Source: Chryseobacterium oryzae
GTDB lineage: Bacteria; Bacteroidota; Bacteroidia; Flavobacteriales; Weeksellaceae
Direction of reading: 5' to 3'
Assembly (NCBI RefSeq): GCF_022811665.1
Contig: NZ_CP094529.1
Coordinates: 2,728,001-2,792,000 of the forward strand
Length of the DNA stretch: 64,000 nt
A program made the translations under genes and the position numbers. The notes beneath the pieces were generated by a model, which did not search any database, was not told the origin of the DNA, and saw only the letters and a program-made list of their open reading frames with translations. This document shows, piece by piece, positions 8,324-18,100 of the stretch. Position 1 is the stretch's first letter. Each line of letters starts with the position of its first letter.

Positions 8324-9985
8324 ATGAAAGCACTGAAAACACTCAACCCTTATTTCTGGAAGCACAAAATACTATTGTTTTGGGGGTTATTATTCATCAT
8401 CGCCAGTAATTTTTTCAATATATATAAAGTACAGTTTGTAGGTAAATCGGTAGATGAGCTTGCTAAAAACGGTAATTTGGGATTCAACCGGCAAGTTTTA
8501 ATTTACGTTGCCATTATTGTAGGATGCTCTCTTCTTACCGGATTTTTCACCTTTATGATGAGGCAAACCATTATTGTTGCTTCAAGAAGAATAGAATACG
8601 AGCTGAAAAATAAAATCTACAGACATTATCAGGATTTATCGCTTACGGATTACAAACAAACCACCATCGGAGATTTAATGAACCGCCTGAGTGAAGATGT
8701 TGTAGCGGTAAGAATGTATCTCGGCCCTGGTGTAATGTATGTAATAAATTTATTGATTTTATTGCTGATTACCAGCGTTTACATGATTAAAACAGATGTT
8801 TCTATGACTTTATGGACATTGCTTCCACTTCCTGTTTTATCGTACATTATTTTCAAAGTAAGTTCCGTTATCAATAAAAAGTCTAAAATAATGCAGAAAA
8901 GCCAGTCTGCGATTTCAACATTTGTTCAGGACAGTTTTTCGGGAATACGGGTTGTGAAATATTTCGCCAAAGAAAAATACATCGAAAAAAATTATGGCAT
9001 TAAAGTAAACGATTATCAAAACAAAGCTTTAGACTTAGCCAAAACAGAAGCATATTTTTTCACCATCATCCTTTTTGTAATCGGATTACTGAATGTAGCT
9101 GTAATATTTATTGGAGGTCAGAAATACATTTTAGGAGAATTATCTGTCGGAAAAATTGCAGATTTTTTCATGTATATTAATATTTTAATCTGGCCTTTTT
9201 CTATGGTTGGATGGGTAACTTCGATTAATCAAAGAGCAGAAGCTTCTATGCAGAGAATTAATGAATTTATGGATAAGCAATCTGAAATTTACAACAAAAA
9301 TTTCGATGATTATCAAATAAAAGGTGATATAGAATTCCGCAATGTTTCTTACGTTTATCCCAATACAGGAATTAAAGCGCTTGATAATTTAAATTTCAAA
9401 ATTGAAGCCGGAAAATCTTTAGCAATTATGGGCAAAACCGGAAGTGGCAAATCTACCATCGCCCTTTTGCTCTGTCGACTTATTGATCCTACAGAAGGTG
9501 AAATTTTAATAGACGGCAAAAATTTAAAAGATCACAACTTAACCAATTACCGAAAATTCATAGGATACATTCCACAGGAAAGCTACCTTTTTTCTGATAC
9601 TATTGAACAGAATATTGGCTTCGCAATAGACAACCCAACCCACGAAAGAGTTATAGAATATGCGAAAATTGCAGATGTACATAAAAATATTATAGATTTT
9701 AAGGAACAGTATAAAACAATGGTAGGAGAACGAGGCGTAATGCTTTCCGGCGGACAAAAACAAAGAATCTGTATCGCGAGAGCTTTAATAAAAGACCCCC
9801 ATATCATTATTTTTGATGATTCTCTATCCGCTTTAGATACTGAAACCGAACAGAATATTTTAGAAAACATCGACACCAAAATAAAATCTGCCACTTCAAT
9901 AATCATCACACACAGAGAATCGAGCGCACAAAGAGCAGACAAAATACTTAATTTAAGCGATATTGTCGATTCTGCAACTGCTTAG
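8324..9985 (+). CDS. ABC transporter, fused permease and ATP-binding protein (MdlB/MsbA-like half exporter)
   Basis: 553 residues, a normal half-exporter. An N-terminal six-helix exporter domain spans about 15-305. The nucleotide-binding domain (about 335-550) has Walker A GKTGSGKST, signature LSGGQKQR, Walker B IIIFDD and switch histidine (IITHRES). The residue after Walker B is Asp (FDDSLSALD), where the catalytic Glu normally sits. That pattern is seen in the degenerate half of heterodimeric exporters of the BmrC type. No second half is nearby. The substrate is unknown: lipid, peptide or drug. Divergent from nusB and apparently monocistronic. Confidence 0.93.
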   Translation: MKALKTLNPYFWKHKILLFWGLLFIIASNFFNIYKVQFVGKSVDELAKNGNLGFNRQVLIYVAIIVGCSLLTGFFTFMMRQTIIVASRRIEYELKNKIYRHYQDLSLTDYKQTTIGDLMNRLSEDVVAVRMYLGPGVMYVINLLILLLITSVYMIKTDVSMTLWTLLPLPVLSYIIFKVSSVINKKSKIMQKSQSAISTFVQDSFSGIRVVKYFAKEKYIEKNYGIKVNDYQNKALDLAKTEAYFFTIILFVIGLLNVAVIFIGGQKYILGELSVGKIADFFMYINILIWPFSMVGWVTSINQRAEASMQRINEFMDKQSEIYNKNFDDYQIKGDIEFRNVSYVYPNTGIKALDNLNFKIEAGKSLAIMGKTGSGKSTIALLLCRLIDPTEGEILIDGKNLKDHNLTNYRKFIGYIPQESYLFSDTIEQNIGFAIDNPTHERVIEYAKIADVHKNIIDFKEQYKTMVGERGVMLSGGQKQRICIARALIKDPHIIIFDDSLSALDTETEQNILENIDTKIKSATSIIITHRESSAQRADKILNLSDIVDSATA

Positions 9986-10025
9986 GATTTTTTTTCTGAA
10001 TTGTTAAATAAATCATAAAAAAAAT

Positions 10026-10055
10026 TTTGTGATTAAAAGAAATATTTTATATTTG
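10026..10055 (+). promoter_or_regulatory. Promoter with -33 TTTG and -7 TATATTTG for the DUF3276 gene
   Basis: TTTG at 10026-10029, an 18-base spacer, then TATATTTG at 10048-10055. Both boxes and the spacing fit the Bacteroidetes housekeeping promoter. The ATG follows 30 bases later. Confidence 0.75.
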
Positions 10056-10084
10056 TTCTTAACAAGATTAAAAATTATCTAATA

Positions 10085-10420
10085 ATGAGTGATTACAAGG
10101 AACGCCATGAAAATGAAATTTTCACGAAGGTGCTAAAAGCGGGAAGAAGAACTTATTTCTTTGATGTGCGCGAGACGAAAGCAGGAGATTATTATCTTAC
10201 AATTACCGAAAGTAAAAAGAACTTCGGAGACAACGGAGAGGCAACATTCGAAAAGCACAAAATTTATCTTTATAAAGAAGATTTCAAGAGCTTTCAGGAG
10301 ATGTTTAATGAATCTACAGATTTCATCATCAACGAAAAAGGTGAAGATGTAATATCCGAAAGACACGATAAAGATTTCAAAAGCAGATCTTACACCATAG
10401 ATTCTGACGACGAAGTTTAA
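10085..10420 (+). CDS. DUF3276 (PUR-domain-like) protein
   Basis: 111 residues, soluble, rich in Lys, Glu and Asp. It matches the Bacteroidetes DUF3276 family, a single PUR (Pur-alpha-like) repeat. Visible features are GRRTYFFDVRETKAGDYYLTITESKK, given here only as its key residues R21-R22, Y24-F26 and Y38-I41, then KIYLYKEDF and an acidic tail. PUR repeats bind single-stranded nucleic acid, so a nucleic-acid-binding role is likely but unproven. It has a strong consensus promoter and a terminator of its own, suggesting a well-expressed monocistronic gene. Confidence 0.9.
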   Translation: MSDYKERHENEIFTKVLKAGRRTYFFDVRETKAGDYYLTITESKKNFGDNGEATFEKHKIYLYKEDFKSFQEMFNESTDFIINEKGEDVISERHDKDFKSRSYTIDSDDEV

Positions 10421-10431
10421 GACATAATATT

Positions 10432-10459
10432 AAAAAGCATCCAAATGGATGCTTTTTTT
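10432..10459 (+). terminator. Terminator of the DUF3276 gene
   Basis: Perfect arms aaaaagcatcc and ggatgcttttt around an AAAT loop, with a seven-T run. Confidence 0.88.
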
Positions 10460-10484
10460 GTATTTAATTTTCGTAAATATCTCG

Positions 10485-10862
10485 TTAATCTAAAAATTTA
10501 CCGCTTACGTAATACCAACGATTCTGAATCATTTTAAAAGTAGATAATTCGTGATGAATTTGTTCATTTCCCTCTTCATCTATAAAATAAGCCCTGAACT
10601 CCACTTTACTCATTGAAGGTTTTTCTAGAATTTCCAGTTTAATCCATTCATTAATTTCTCCCCATTCCTGCAAATCCTCTTTATTATGATATTTCCTTTT
10701 CTCGGGAAGTGTAGTATCCATTAAATATTCTCCATTAGGAATTGCAAATGCACAAAACCTAGATCTCATTAAAGCTTCAGCAGTGGGAGCAAATTTTTCC
10801 TTTAAATGATAGGGCTTACAGCATTCTCCGTAGCTTTTACCAGAACAGCATGGACAGTTCAT
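10485..10862 (-). CDS. YchJ-family protein with SEC-C metal-binding motif
   Basis: 125 residues. The N-terminus is a SEC-C zinc motif (CPCCSGKSYGECC, cysteines 3, 5, 6, 14 and 15). The rest is the YchJ/UPF0225 domain, an NTF2-like fold with the signatures AEALMRSRFCAFA, then WYYVSGKF at the end. The molecular function is not known. It is a single gene, convergent with the DUF3276 gene and downstream of cysS, from which a hairpin separates it. Confidence 0.9.
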   Translation of the reverse strand: MNCPCCSGKSYGECCKPYHLKEKFAPTAEALMRSRFCAFAIPNGEYLMDTTLPEKRKYHNKEDLQEWGEINEWIKLEILEKPSMSKVEFRAYFIDEEGNEQIHHELSTFKMIQNRWYYVSGKFLD

Positions 10863-10911
10863 ATTTGAATTATTAAATTTTAAATGATTTACTTTTCACT
10901 TTTTAAATAAA

Positions 10912-10938
10912 AAAATTCCTCAAAATTATTTGAGGAAT
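10912..10938 (-). terminator. Terminator of cysS
   Basis: On the minus strand attcctcaaa pairs with tttgaggaat, followed by a T-run. It sits 13 bases past the cysS stop. Confidence 0.8.
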
Positions 10939-10950
10939 ATATTTAAAGTT

Positions 10951-12417
10951 CTAGTTCAAAACGTAGGAAGTTCCATCTCTTCCATCTTTCAGTTCGATGC
11001 CTTCTGCAAGAAGTTTATCTCTAATTTGATCCGAAAGTTCAAAGTTTTTAGATTTTCTTGCCTGATTTCTTAATTCAATTAAAACCTTCAAAGTCTGATC
11101 CAGCTTTTCATTGTTATTTTCCTCAATAGTCTGAAGCCCCAAAACATCAAATACAAAAGCATTCAAGACCGATTTCAATTCCTCTAAATCTTTAGTTGAA
11201 ACAGTTTCTTTACCATCTTTTAGAGCAAAAATGTATTTTACAGCTTCAAAAAGATGTGCAATTAAAACCGGAGAGTTAAAATCATCCGTTAAAGCATCGT
11301 AAGCTTTATTTTTCCATTCATCAAGACGGAAAGGAGATTGCTTTTCATCATTCGGAGTAATGTCATTCAAAACTTTAATGGCTTCCATTAATCGGATAAA
11401 GCCTTTTTCACTCGCAAGCATCGCATCATTGGAAATATCCAATACGCTACGGTAATGTGCCTGCAGAAAGCAAAAACGTACAATAGACGGATGGAAAGGT
11501 TTTTCAAAAAAGTCGTTTTCCCCCGTTACCAACTGCATCGGCAGAATATAATTTCCTGTAGATTTACTCATACGCTGAGAATTCATCGTCAACATATTGG
11601 CATGCATCCAATAATGTACAGGTTCAGCTCCGTTGCATGCTTTACCTTGTGCAATTTCGCATTCGTGATGAGGAAATTTAAGATCCATTCCTCCTCCGTG
11701 AATGTCAAAAGTTTCACCTAAATATTTAGTGCTCATTGCAGTACATTCAAGATGCCATCCTGGGAAACCTTCTCCCCAAGGCGAATTCCAACGCATAATA
11801 TGTGCCGGAGAAGCTTTTTTCCAAAGTGCAAAATCCTGCGGATTTTTCTTTTCACCCTGTCCGTCTAAATCGCGGGTATTGGCAAAAAGTTCTTCGATGT
11901 TTCTTTTAGATAATTCCCCGTAATTAAGACCTCTTTTATTGTACTCCAAAACATCGAAATACACAGAACCATTACTTTCGTAAGCAAATCCTTTTTGAAT
12001 TAACTTCTGAGTAAGTTCTATCTGCTCCACAATATGACCAGTCGCAGTAGGTTCAATATTAGGCGGTAAAAGATTGAAGAGTTGCAACACTTTATGAAAA
12101 TCTACCGTATATTTCTGAACAATTTCCATTGGCTCCAGCTTTTCGAGACGGGTTTGCTTTACAAAACGGTCATTATTTACATCGCCATCATCAGTAAGAT
12201 GCCCTGCATCGGTAATATTTCTTACATACCTTACCTTGTAGCCCAAATGCATTAAACTTCTGTAAATAAAATCGAAAGAAAGGAACGTTCTAACATTTCC
12301 CAAATGAACGTTGCTGTAAACGGTTGGTCCACAAACATACATTCCTACATTTCCTTCTAAAATAGGTTTAAAAATTTCTTTTTCGCCCGTAAGCGAGTTG
12401 TATATTTTTAGTTGCAT
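10951..12417 (-). CDS. cysS: Cysteine--tRNA ligase
   Basis: 488 residues, full length. It charges tRNA-Cys with cysteine in the cytoplasm. The class I HIGH motif is present as VHLGNVRT within [12 protein letters not shown]. Zinc ligands are visible at Cys29, Cys in HLECTAMS, His in FPHHECE and the adjacent Glu. The KMSKS loop appears as RMSKSTGN. The C-terminal helical region ([20 protein letters not shown]) is the tRNA-anticodon-binding part. Monocistronic with its own terminator; no clear promoter box seen upstream. Confidence 0.97.
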   Translation of the reverse strand: MQLKIYNSLTGEKEIFKPILEGNVGMYVCGPTVYSNVHLGNVRTFLSFDFIYRSLMHLGYKVRYVRNITDAGHLTDDGDVNNDRFVKQTRLEKLEPMEIVQKYTVDFHKVLQLFNLLPPNIEPTATGHIVEQIELTQKLIQKGFAYESNGSVYFDVLEYNKRGLNYGELSKRNIEELFANTRDLDGQGEKKNPQDFALWKKASPAHIMRWNSPWGEGFPGWHLECTAMSTKYLGETFDIHGGGMDLKFPHHECEIAQGKACNGAEPVHYWMHANMLTMNSQRMSKSTGNYILPMQLVTGENDFFEKPFHPSIVRFCFLQAHYRSVLDISNDAMLASEKGFIRLMEAIKVLNDITPNDEKQSPFRLDEWKNKAYDALTDDFNSPVLIAHLFEAVKYIFALKDGKETVSTKDLEELKSVLNAFVFDVLGLQTIEENNNEKLDQTLKVLIELRNQARKSKNFELSDQIRDKLLAEGIELKDGRDGTSYVLN

Positions 12418-12533
12418 TAATTATAATTGATGATTGATAAATGATTTTTTAAATTAAATTCAAAACAAATTAAGCACAACAGATAATTGTTGCAATAAAA
12501 ATTCGGTTTGAAATTGTTTTAAATTTTATCATT

Positions 12534-13202
12534 TTAATACTCCAGTTTAGTATGGCTTCCTACATAATGAAGAAACTCTTGTCTTGTAATAGGATTGGTT
12601 CTGAAGATGCCACTTAATTCTGCTGTTGTAGTAGAACTTGCTGTATCTTTAATGCCTCTGCAGTTTACACAAAGGTGTTTTGCATCTATTATACAGGCGA
12701 CATCTTTTGTTCCTAATGCTTCCTTTAAGGCATCTACAATCTGCATTGTTAATCTTTCCTGAACCTGCGGTCTTTTCGCATAATAATCTACAATTCTGTT
12801 GATTTTTGAAAGCCCAATTACTTCTCCATTCGAAATATAAGCAACATGTGCTCTTCCGATTATTGGTAAAAAGTGATGTTCGCAGAAAGAATATACGGTA
12901 ATATCTTTTTCCACCAACATTTGGCGGTACTTATACTTGTTAGAAAATGTAGAAATGCCTGGTTTATTCTGAGGTAAAAGTCCTCCGAAAATTTCATTTA
13001 CATACATTTTAGCAACTCTTTTGGGAGAATCTTTAAGAGAATCGTCTGTCATGTCGAGCCCCAACGTTTCCATAATTTCCCCAAAAAGTGAGGTAATTTT
13101 TTCTATCTTTTCTTCCGGTGATTTTTCAAAAGCATCTTCCCTGATAGGCGTATGTTCTTTTCCTGTGAAAATATCATCGTCGTTATCCGTAAAATCAACC
13201 AT
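12534..13202 (-). CDS. folE: GTP cyclohydrolase I
   Basis: 222 residues. It catalyses the first step of tetrahydrofolate/pterin synthesis, GTP to dihydroneopterin triphosphate. Zinc ligands are Cys107 and His110 (in FCEHHFLP) and Cys178 (HLCVNCRG), at the same spacing as the E. coli enzyme. The GTP-binding segments GLSKINRIVDYYAKRPQVQE (residues 130-149) and the C-terminal RTNPITRQEFL are intact. The acidic N-terminal 25 residues are an extension. A single gene, divergent from the GNAT-like gene. Confidence 0.96.
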   Translation of the reverse strand: MVDFTDNDDDIFTGKEHTPIREDAFEKSPEEKIEKITSLFGEIMETLGLDMTDDSLKDSPKRVAKMYVNEIFGGLLPQNKPGISTFSNKYKYRQMLVEKDITVYSFCEHHFLPIIGRAHVAYISNGEVIGLSKINRIVDYYAKRPQVQERLTMQIVDALKEALGTKDVACIIDAKHLCVNCRGIKDTASSTTTAELSGIFRTNPITRQEFLHYVGSHTKLEY

Positions 13203-13219
13203 TTTTATTTAATTTGCAA

Positions 13220-13227
13220 CAAAAATA
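13220..13227 (-). promoter_or_regulatory. Promoter -7 box TATTTTTG for folE
   Basis: Minus-strand TATTTTTG, a full TAnnTTTG match, 17 bases before the folE ATG. No -33 box recognised. Confidence 0.45.
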
Positions 13228-13300
13228 CGGATAAAATCTGTTCATCATATTTAATTTAGCCGAAAAACATTATCTTTAGGCTACACCATCATTTTATACC

Positions 13301-14455
13301 ATGATTATTGCTGAAGAAGTACTGAACTACTCCCAGAAAAAAGAATTTTTAGAGTTTCCTGCAAGACTTTACCAAAGCGACAAAAATTACATAAGACCAC
13401 GCAATATCGACATTGAGGACATCTTCAATCCGCAAAAAAATAAATTCTTTAAGGAAGGCGAATGTACACGCTTTCTATTCATCAATAAAAATAACGAAAC
13501 AGTTGGCAAAGTTGCCGTTTTTATTAACAAAACTTATCTACAACAACAACCTACAGGCGGAATCGGATTCTTCGACTGCATCAACGATCAGGAGACAGCC
13601 GATTTTATCTTTGATTATTGTAAAAACTGGCTTCAGGAAAGAGGAATGGAAGCGATGGACGGACCTATTAATTTCGGTGAACGTGATAAATTCTGGGGAT
13701 TGGTAATCGAAGGATTCGTTGAACCTCTTTATGGCATGAACTACAATTTCCCTTATTATAAAGATCTTTTCGAAAATTACGGATTCAAAATTTATTTTGA
13801 ACAGCTTTGCTTTTCAAGACCTATCTTCGGGGATGTTTCCAGAGTTTTTACGGTAATGCATGCAAAACACAGTAAAAATCCAGATATTTCTGCAAAACCA
13901 ATGACAAATAATAATCTGGAAAAATTTGCCGCGGATTTTACCGAAATCTACAATAAAGCCTGGGCTGCACACGGAGAAGGAAAACGCATGGAAACATCCA
14001 AAGTCCTGAAAATGTTTAAGACGATGAAACCCATCATCAACGAGCATATTTCTTGGTTTGTTTACGAAAATGAAAAACCTGTTGCCATGTGGATGAATCT
14101 TCCGGATACCAACCAATGGTTTAAATATCTTAACGGAAAATTTGGGATTTGGGAAAAGCTTAAATTCCTTTGGATAAAAAAATTCAGGAAAAACGAAAAA
14201 ATGGTTGGTCTTGTTTTTGGTGTAATTCCGGAATGGCAGAAACGTGGTCTTGAGGGATATATGATTTGGGAGGGAACTCAGCATCTTAGAAAACATACCG
14301 ATTTTAAAGTTACCGAAATGCAGTGGATTGGCGATTTTAATCCCAAAATGATAAAAATTGCTGAAAATCTCGATACGAAAGTAACTCGGAAGCTTGCAAC
14401 CTATCGATATCTATTCAACAGAACCCAAGCCTTTGAAAGACATCCTGAATTATAA
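13301..14455 (+). CDS. GNAT-superfamily-like protein of unknown substrate
   Basis: 384 residues, soluble. The N-terminal half (FLEFPARLYQSDKNYIRP, then FFDCINDQETADFIFDYC and MDGPINFGERDKFWG) and the C-terminal half (VFGVIPEWQKRGLEGYMIWE, MQWIGDFNPKMIKIAENL) resemble a two-part acyl-CoA N-acyltransferase fold. The segment IPEWQKRGLEGYM sits where GNAT proteins carry the acetyl-CoA loop. Proteins of this shape are common and uncharacterised in Bacteroidetes. The substrate is unknown. Divergent from folE; the upstream box TATCTTTA misses the consensus by one base. Confidence 0.8.
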   Translation: MIIAEEVLNYSQKKEFLEFPARLYQSDKNYIRPRNIDIEDIFNPQKNKFFKEGECTRFLFINKNNETVGKVAVFINKTYLQQQPTGGIGFFDCINDQETADFIFDYCKNWLQERGMEAMDGPINFGERDKFWGLVIEGFVEPLYGMNYNFPYYKDLFENYGFKIYFEQLCFSRPIFGDVSRVFTVMHAKHSKNPDISAKPMTNNNLEKFAADFTEIYNKAWAAHGEGKRMETSKVLKMFKTMKPIINEHISWFVYENEKPVAMWMNLPDTNQWFKYLNGKFGIWEKLKFLWIKKFRKNEKMVGLVFGVIPEWQKRGLEGYMIWEGTQHLRKHTDFKVTEMQWIGDFNPKMIKIAENLDTKVTRKLATYRYLFNRTQAFERHPEL

Positions 14456-14527
14456 TAACATGAGTTTGTGATAAGGATTAATAAAATGGAAAGCTAAACT
14501 TAGGTTACAATACTAAAATACAGTTTT

Positions 14528-15016
14528 ATGGATCCAATAATTATTTTCATTATTTTTTTTGTTGTATTGCTGTTTTCTATTCCGGCAATTATTTTCTTAA
14601 TTGCTTATTTGGCAGCAAAAAGTCGGAGAAAAAAGCAAAATCTCTTACTGAATGAAATTGGAAAGCCTGAGTTTTATGCATTTGTACGCTATAATCTTGG
14701 GAATGCTCAAAATGAGTTTTTTAAAATTAAAGCTTTTCAGGGAAGCGGAATGATTTTCATTAAAGACCAAAATATTTATTTCGTTGATACTCTACACCAA
14801 CATCCTCATACTTTTTTATTGAAAGAAACCATCATAAAGTGGGAGGATATTAATATTGTTAACGGACTTCTGAAATGGTTTTCTATCTCTGATCAGGACA
14901 AAAAATATTATTTTAACATCGACAGCGGAATGCTTATTTTTAATTTAAATTCTTCCAAACCGACCACAAGAAGTGTTTTTGAAAGATTACTGAAATACCA
15001 AAATGAGATTTTGTAG
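14528..15016 (+). CDS. Hypothetical membrane-anchored protein
   Basis: 162 residues. One strong N-terminal membrane helix (about 4-30) is followed by a positive stop-transfer cluster (KSRRKKQ), so the rest should lie in the cytoplasm. The soluble part is predicted beta-rich (FFKIKAFQGSGMIFIKDQNI, IIKWEDINIVNG), a pattern suggestive of a PH-like sheet. I do not recognise the family. It follows the GNAT-like gene by 72 bases on the same strand and is convergent with the AddA-like gene, with a G+C-rich hairpin between. Confidence 0.7.
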   Translation: MDPIIIFIIFFVVLLFSIPAIIFLIAYLAAKSRRKKQNLLLNEIGKPEFYAFVRYNLGNAQNEFFKIKAFQGSGMIFIKDQNIYFVDTLHQHPHTFLLKETIIKWEDINIVNGLLKWFSISDQDKKYYFNIDSGMLIFNLNSSKPTTRSVFERLLKYQNEIL

Positions 15017-15031
15017 CCTATAAATTAGATA

Positions 15032-15066
15032 GAATTTCGGCGGAGCCTTTGGCTCCGCCGAAATTC
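15032..15066. repeat. G+C-rich perfect hairpin (dispersed palindrome, copy 2)
   Basis: 16-base perfect inverted repeat (15032-15047 with 15051-15066, loop TTT). It has the core ATTTCGGCGGAGCC, close to the 6336 hairpin, and is followed by TTCG. It lies between convergent genes, where it could slow transcription from both sides, but there is no T-run. Confidence 0.75.
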
Positions 15067-15108
15067 TTCGTTGACAATTAAAACATTATATTTTTCAAAC
15101 GAAATTAT

Positions 15109-18100
15109 TTAGGAAATATAAATCAGTTTTGTTTTTAAAACCTTTTTACCCAATTTTTCCAAAACACTTTTGTAGGTTTCAATTTGTTTTTCATTCTTTT
15201 CGTTTTCGGAACCTGTCTTAAAATCTAAAATAATATATCCTTCATTGTTTTTTAAAATCCGGTCGGGTCGGTAGATTTTAGCCATGCCATTTTCAGAAAT
15301 CATAATATCTTTTTCGTTGATAACCTGCCATTTTTCGTCGAAAAACTCTGTATGAGCATCAATAATTTTCATTAAAACAGATTTTATTTCGGTTTTTTCT
15401 TCGAGAGTAATCTGCCCATCCAAAACATACGTTTCTAAAACTCTGTCGACATCTTTTGGTGTATTTATTCTTGAAAGCAGTTCGTGTACAAAAAGACCAA
15501 CTCTTACTTTCTCGTTTCTTACCTGATAATTCTTAGAAGGAGTAGCAATTTGTATAGAACTTTTAGAATCGCTCTTATTTTTTAAATGTTCAATATTCTG
15601 GGTTTTGAATTCAGAATTTTGATGCAAAATCTGCTTTTTGAGCATTTCAGGATTGGTTTCATACAAATCAAACTCGTCAAGATTTTGAAGATTTTTAGAT
15701 TCAACAAATTCGAGAATTTCCAGATTATTAGAAGTTTTATTTGCCTTTTGAAGATAAAAAAACAGCTGTTCTACCGGTCTTGTAGTTGCAACATATTGCA
15801 GACAAAGCCGATCTACAAGATTTTTATAAGAATTTTCCTGATTAAATTTTTCTATACCTTCATCATACGCTTCAAGATTTTTACTGAATTGATTGATATT
15901 GACCGATTTTAAAACATCTTCAGCCTCCGTTTCGAACCAATTACTGAATTCTGAATCTCTGTTTTTATTCATCATCGGAATAAAAACTACAGGAAATTCT
16001 AATCCTTTTGCCTTATGAATCGTCATAATCTGAATGGCATCAATATTCTCCGAAGCCTGAATGGTGTGTTTAGACGCTTCTTCGTCCCAATATTTCAGGA
16101 ATTCTTTGGTACTTGCCCCTGCATTTTGAGTAAAATTAAACAGCATTTCGAGGAAATTCAACAGAAAATCTATTTCTTTATTTCCGGAAGAAAATTCGTT
16201 AATATAATATTCAATATAATTATACAGATTAAATTTCGGAAACTGATTTTGCTTGAGTTTTAAAGAATATTTTTCTTCTAAAAAACCGATAATATTTTCA
16301 TACTCCTGTAGTTCGAGAATTTCCTTCATCTGTAAAGTGAAATCCTGCATTTCAATTTTCCCGAGACGGTTGAGATAAAACATCATCATGATAAGATGAG
16401 GTTTGTTTTTCGGATTGGTTTCCCATTTCAGAAACTCCACCACAGCTTTTATGGTATCGGATAATTCCAGCGTTAACCCTTTATCTGAAATGGTTCTAAT
16501 ATTGGTTTCCAAGCCTTTATAATTTACCTTTAGACTTCCTAGCTTTTGAGAATAAGAGAAAATATCGAAATTTCCACGACACAGAATAGTAATATCCGAA
16601 AATTTAAACCCATTATCGAGGCATTCCTGAATATCTTTCTGCATTTTTACCGATACATCGTCATAAAATTCTTCATTGGTGAGATTTTCGATAAGATTCA
16701 CTTTCACACGACCTTCTATGGAAGATTTTGGATTTTGTTCGCCATCTGAACCAAAAATCTGGCGGTGCTCCTCTTGCAATTGATGAGAATGAAACTGATA
16801 AAGCTCATTATTAAACTGAACAATATTTTTTGCACTTCTCCAGTTATCTTTCAAAACCAACAAACTTGCCTGTTTGGGAGAAATTTCTTTATTGTTGATG
16901 ATGTCGAGCATAAGTTTGCTTTCGCCTCCACGGAATCTGTAAATACTCTGTTTTGGATCTCCCACAAGCGTAAATGAAGTATTCTCTGTGGAAATACTGT
17001 GATCTCTCAACGGAACAAAATTCTGCCACTGCAAAGAGGAAGTATCCTGAAATTCGTCGAAGAAATAATGCTGGAACTGCGACCCAACTTTTTCGTAGAT
17101 AAAAGCGGAAGGCTCATTTTTCAGGTTTTCGTTAATGAGAATATTAAATTTAGAAAGCAGAACCAAATCATTTTCTTCCTCAATTTTTTTCAGTTCATCC
17201 TGGATATCTTTATTTACTTTTAACGGCAGCAACGCAGAAAGAATTTTCTCTTTTTTCTGAGTTTCTATGTACAGCAAAATGAGTTTCATTCTGTTTTCTA
17301 AAAGAATTTCCAGAATATCAAAAACATCGGTTTCTTTATGTTTAGCTTTTGCAGAAGTACCTTTTCGGTATTTATCTACAACAGATTCTTCAGACGAACT
17401 CGGGAAAGGAAATCCAGGTCTTTTTTTCTCGTAAAATTCTATAACTTTTGGAAAAAACCCTCCAAGACCATTTTTTCCCTGAGCAAAATCTTCAATCTCA
17501 ATATTTCTGGATTTAAATAATTCGATTGACTGTAAAGCTAATTCTAATGACTGCTTTTTGTTCGCTGTAATATCTTTTCTTAACGTATTTTTGATGTTGT
17601 CATAATTCTCATCATTAAATTCTTTATTAACTTTAAGATGTTCATAATGAATGTCTTTTACAAATTCTTTGGCAGAATCGTATAGATTTTTATTGAGATT
17701 AATTCTTTCATTATTATCAAGACTATAATCTACATAATCCATAAAAGAGTTGGAAATGTTATCGTTTTCCCCGATTTGATCCAACATTTTATCTACCGCT
17801 TCAATAAGAAAAGGCTCTGCATCTATTTCGAGATTAAAATTCTTCGCAAGACCAAGCTCATAAGAAAAACTACGTACCAAACGAGAATTGAAGCGATCTA
17901 TGGTTCCAATATTTAAGGTAGAATAATTGTGAAGAATATAATCTAGCAGTTTTTTTGATCGGATATGAAGTTCATCAAGAGTTATTTTAAGTCCTTCCTC
18001 TTCAAAAGCTTTCTGAATATTCTTAAGATCATTATTATCTGCATAATTATCTTCTTTAAATTTCCCAAGCCATGAAAGAATTCTTTCCTTCATTTCATTA

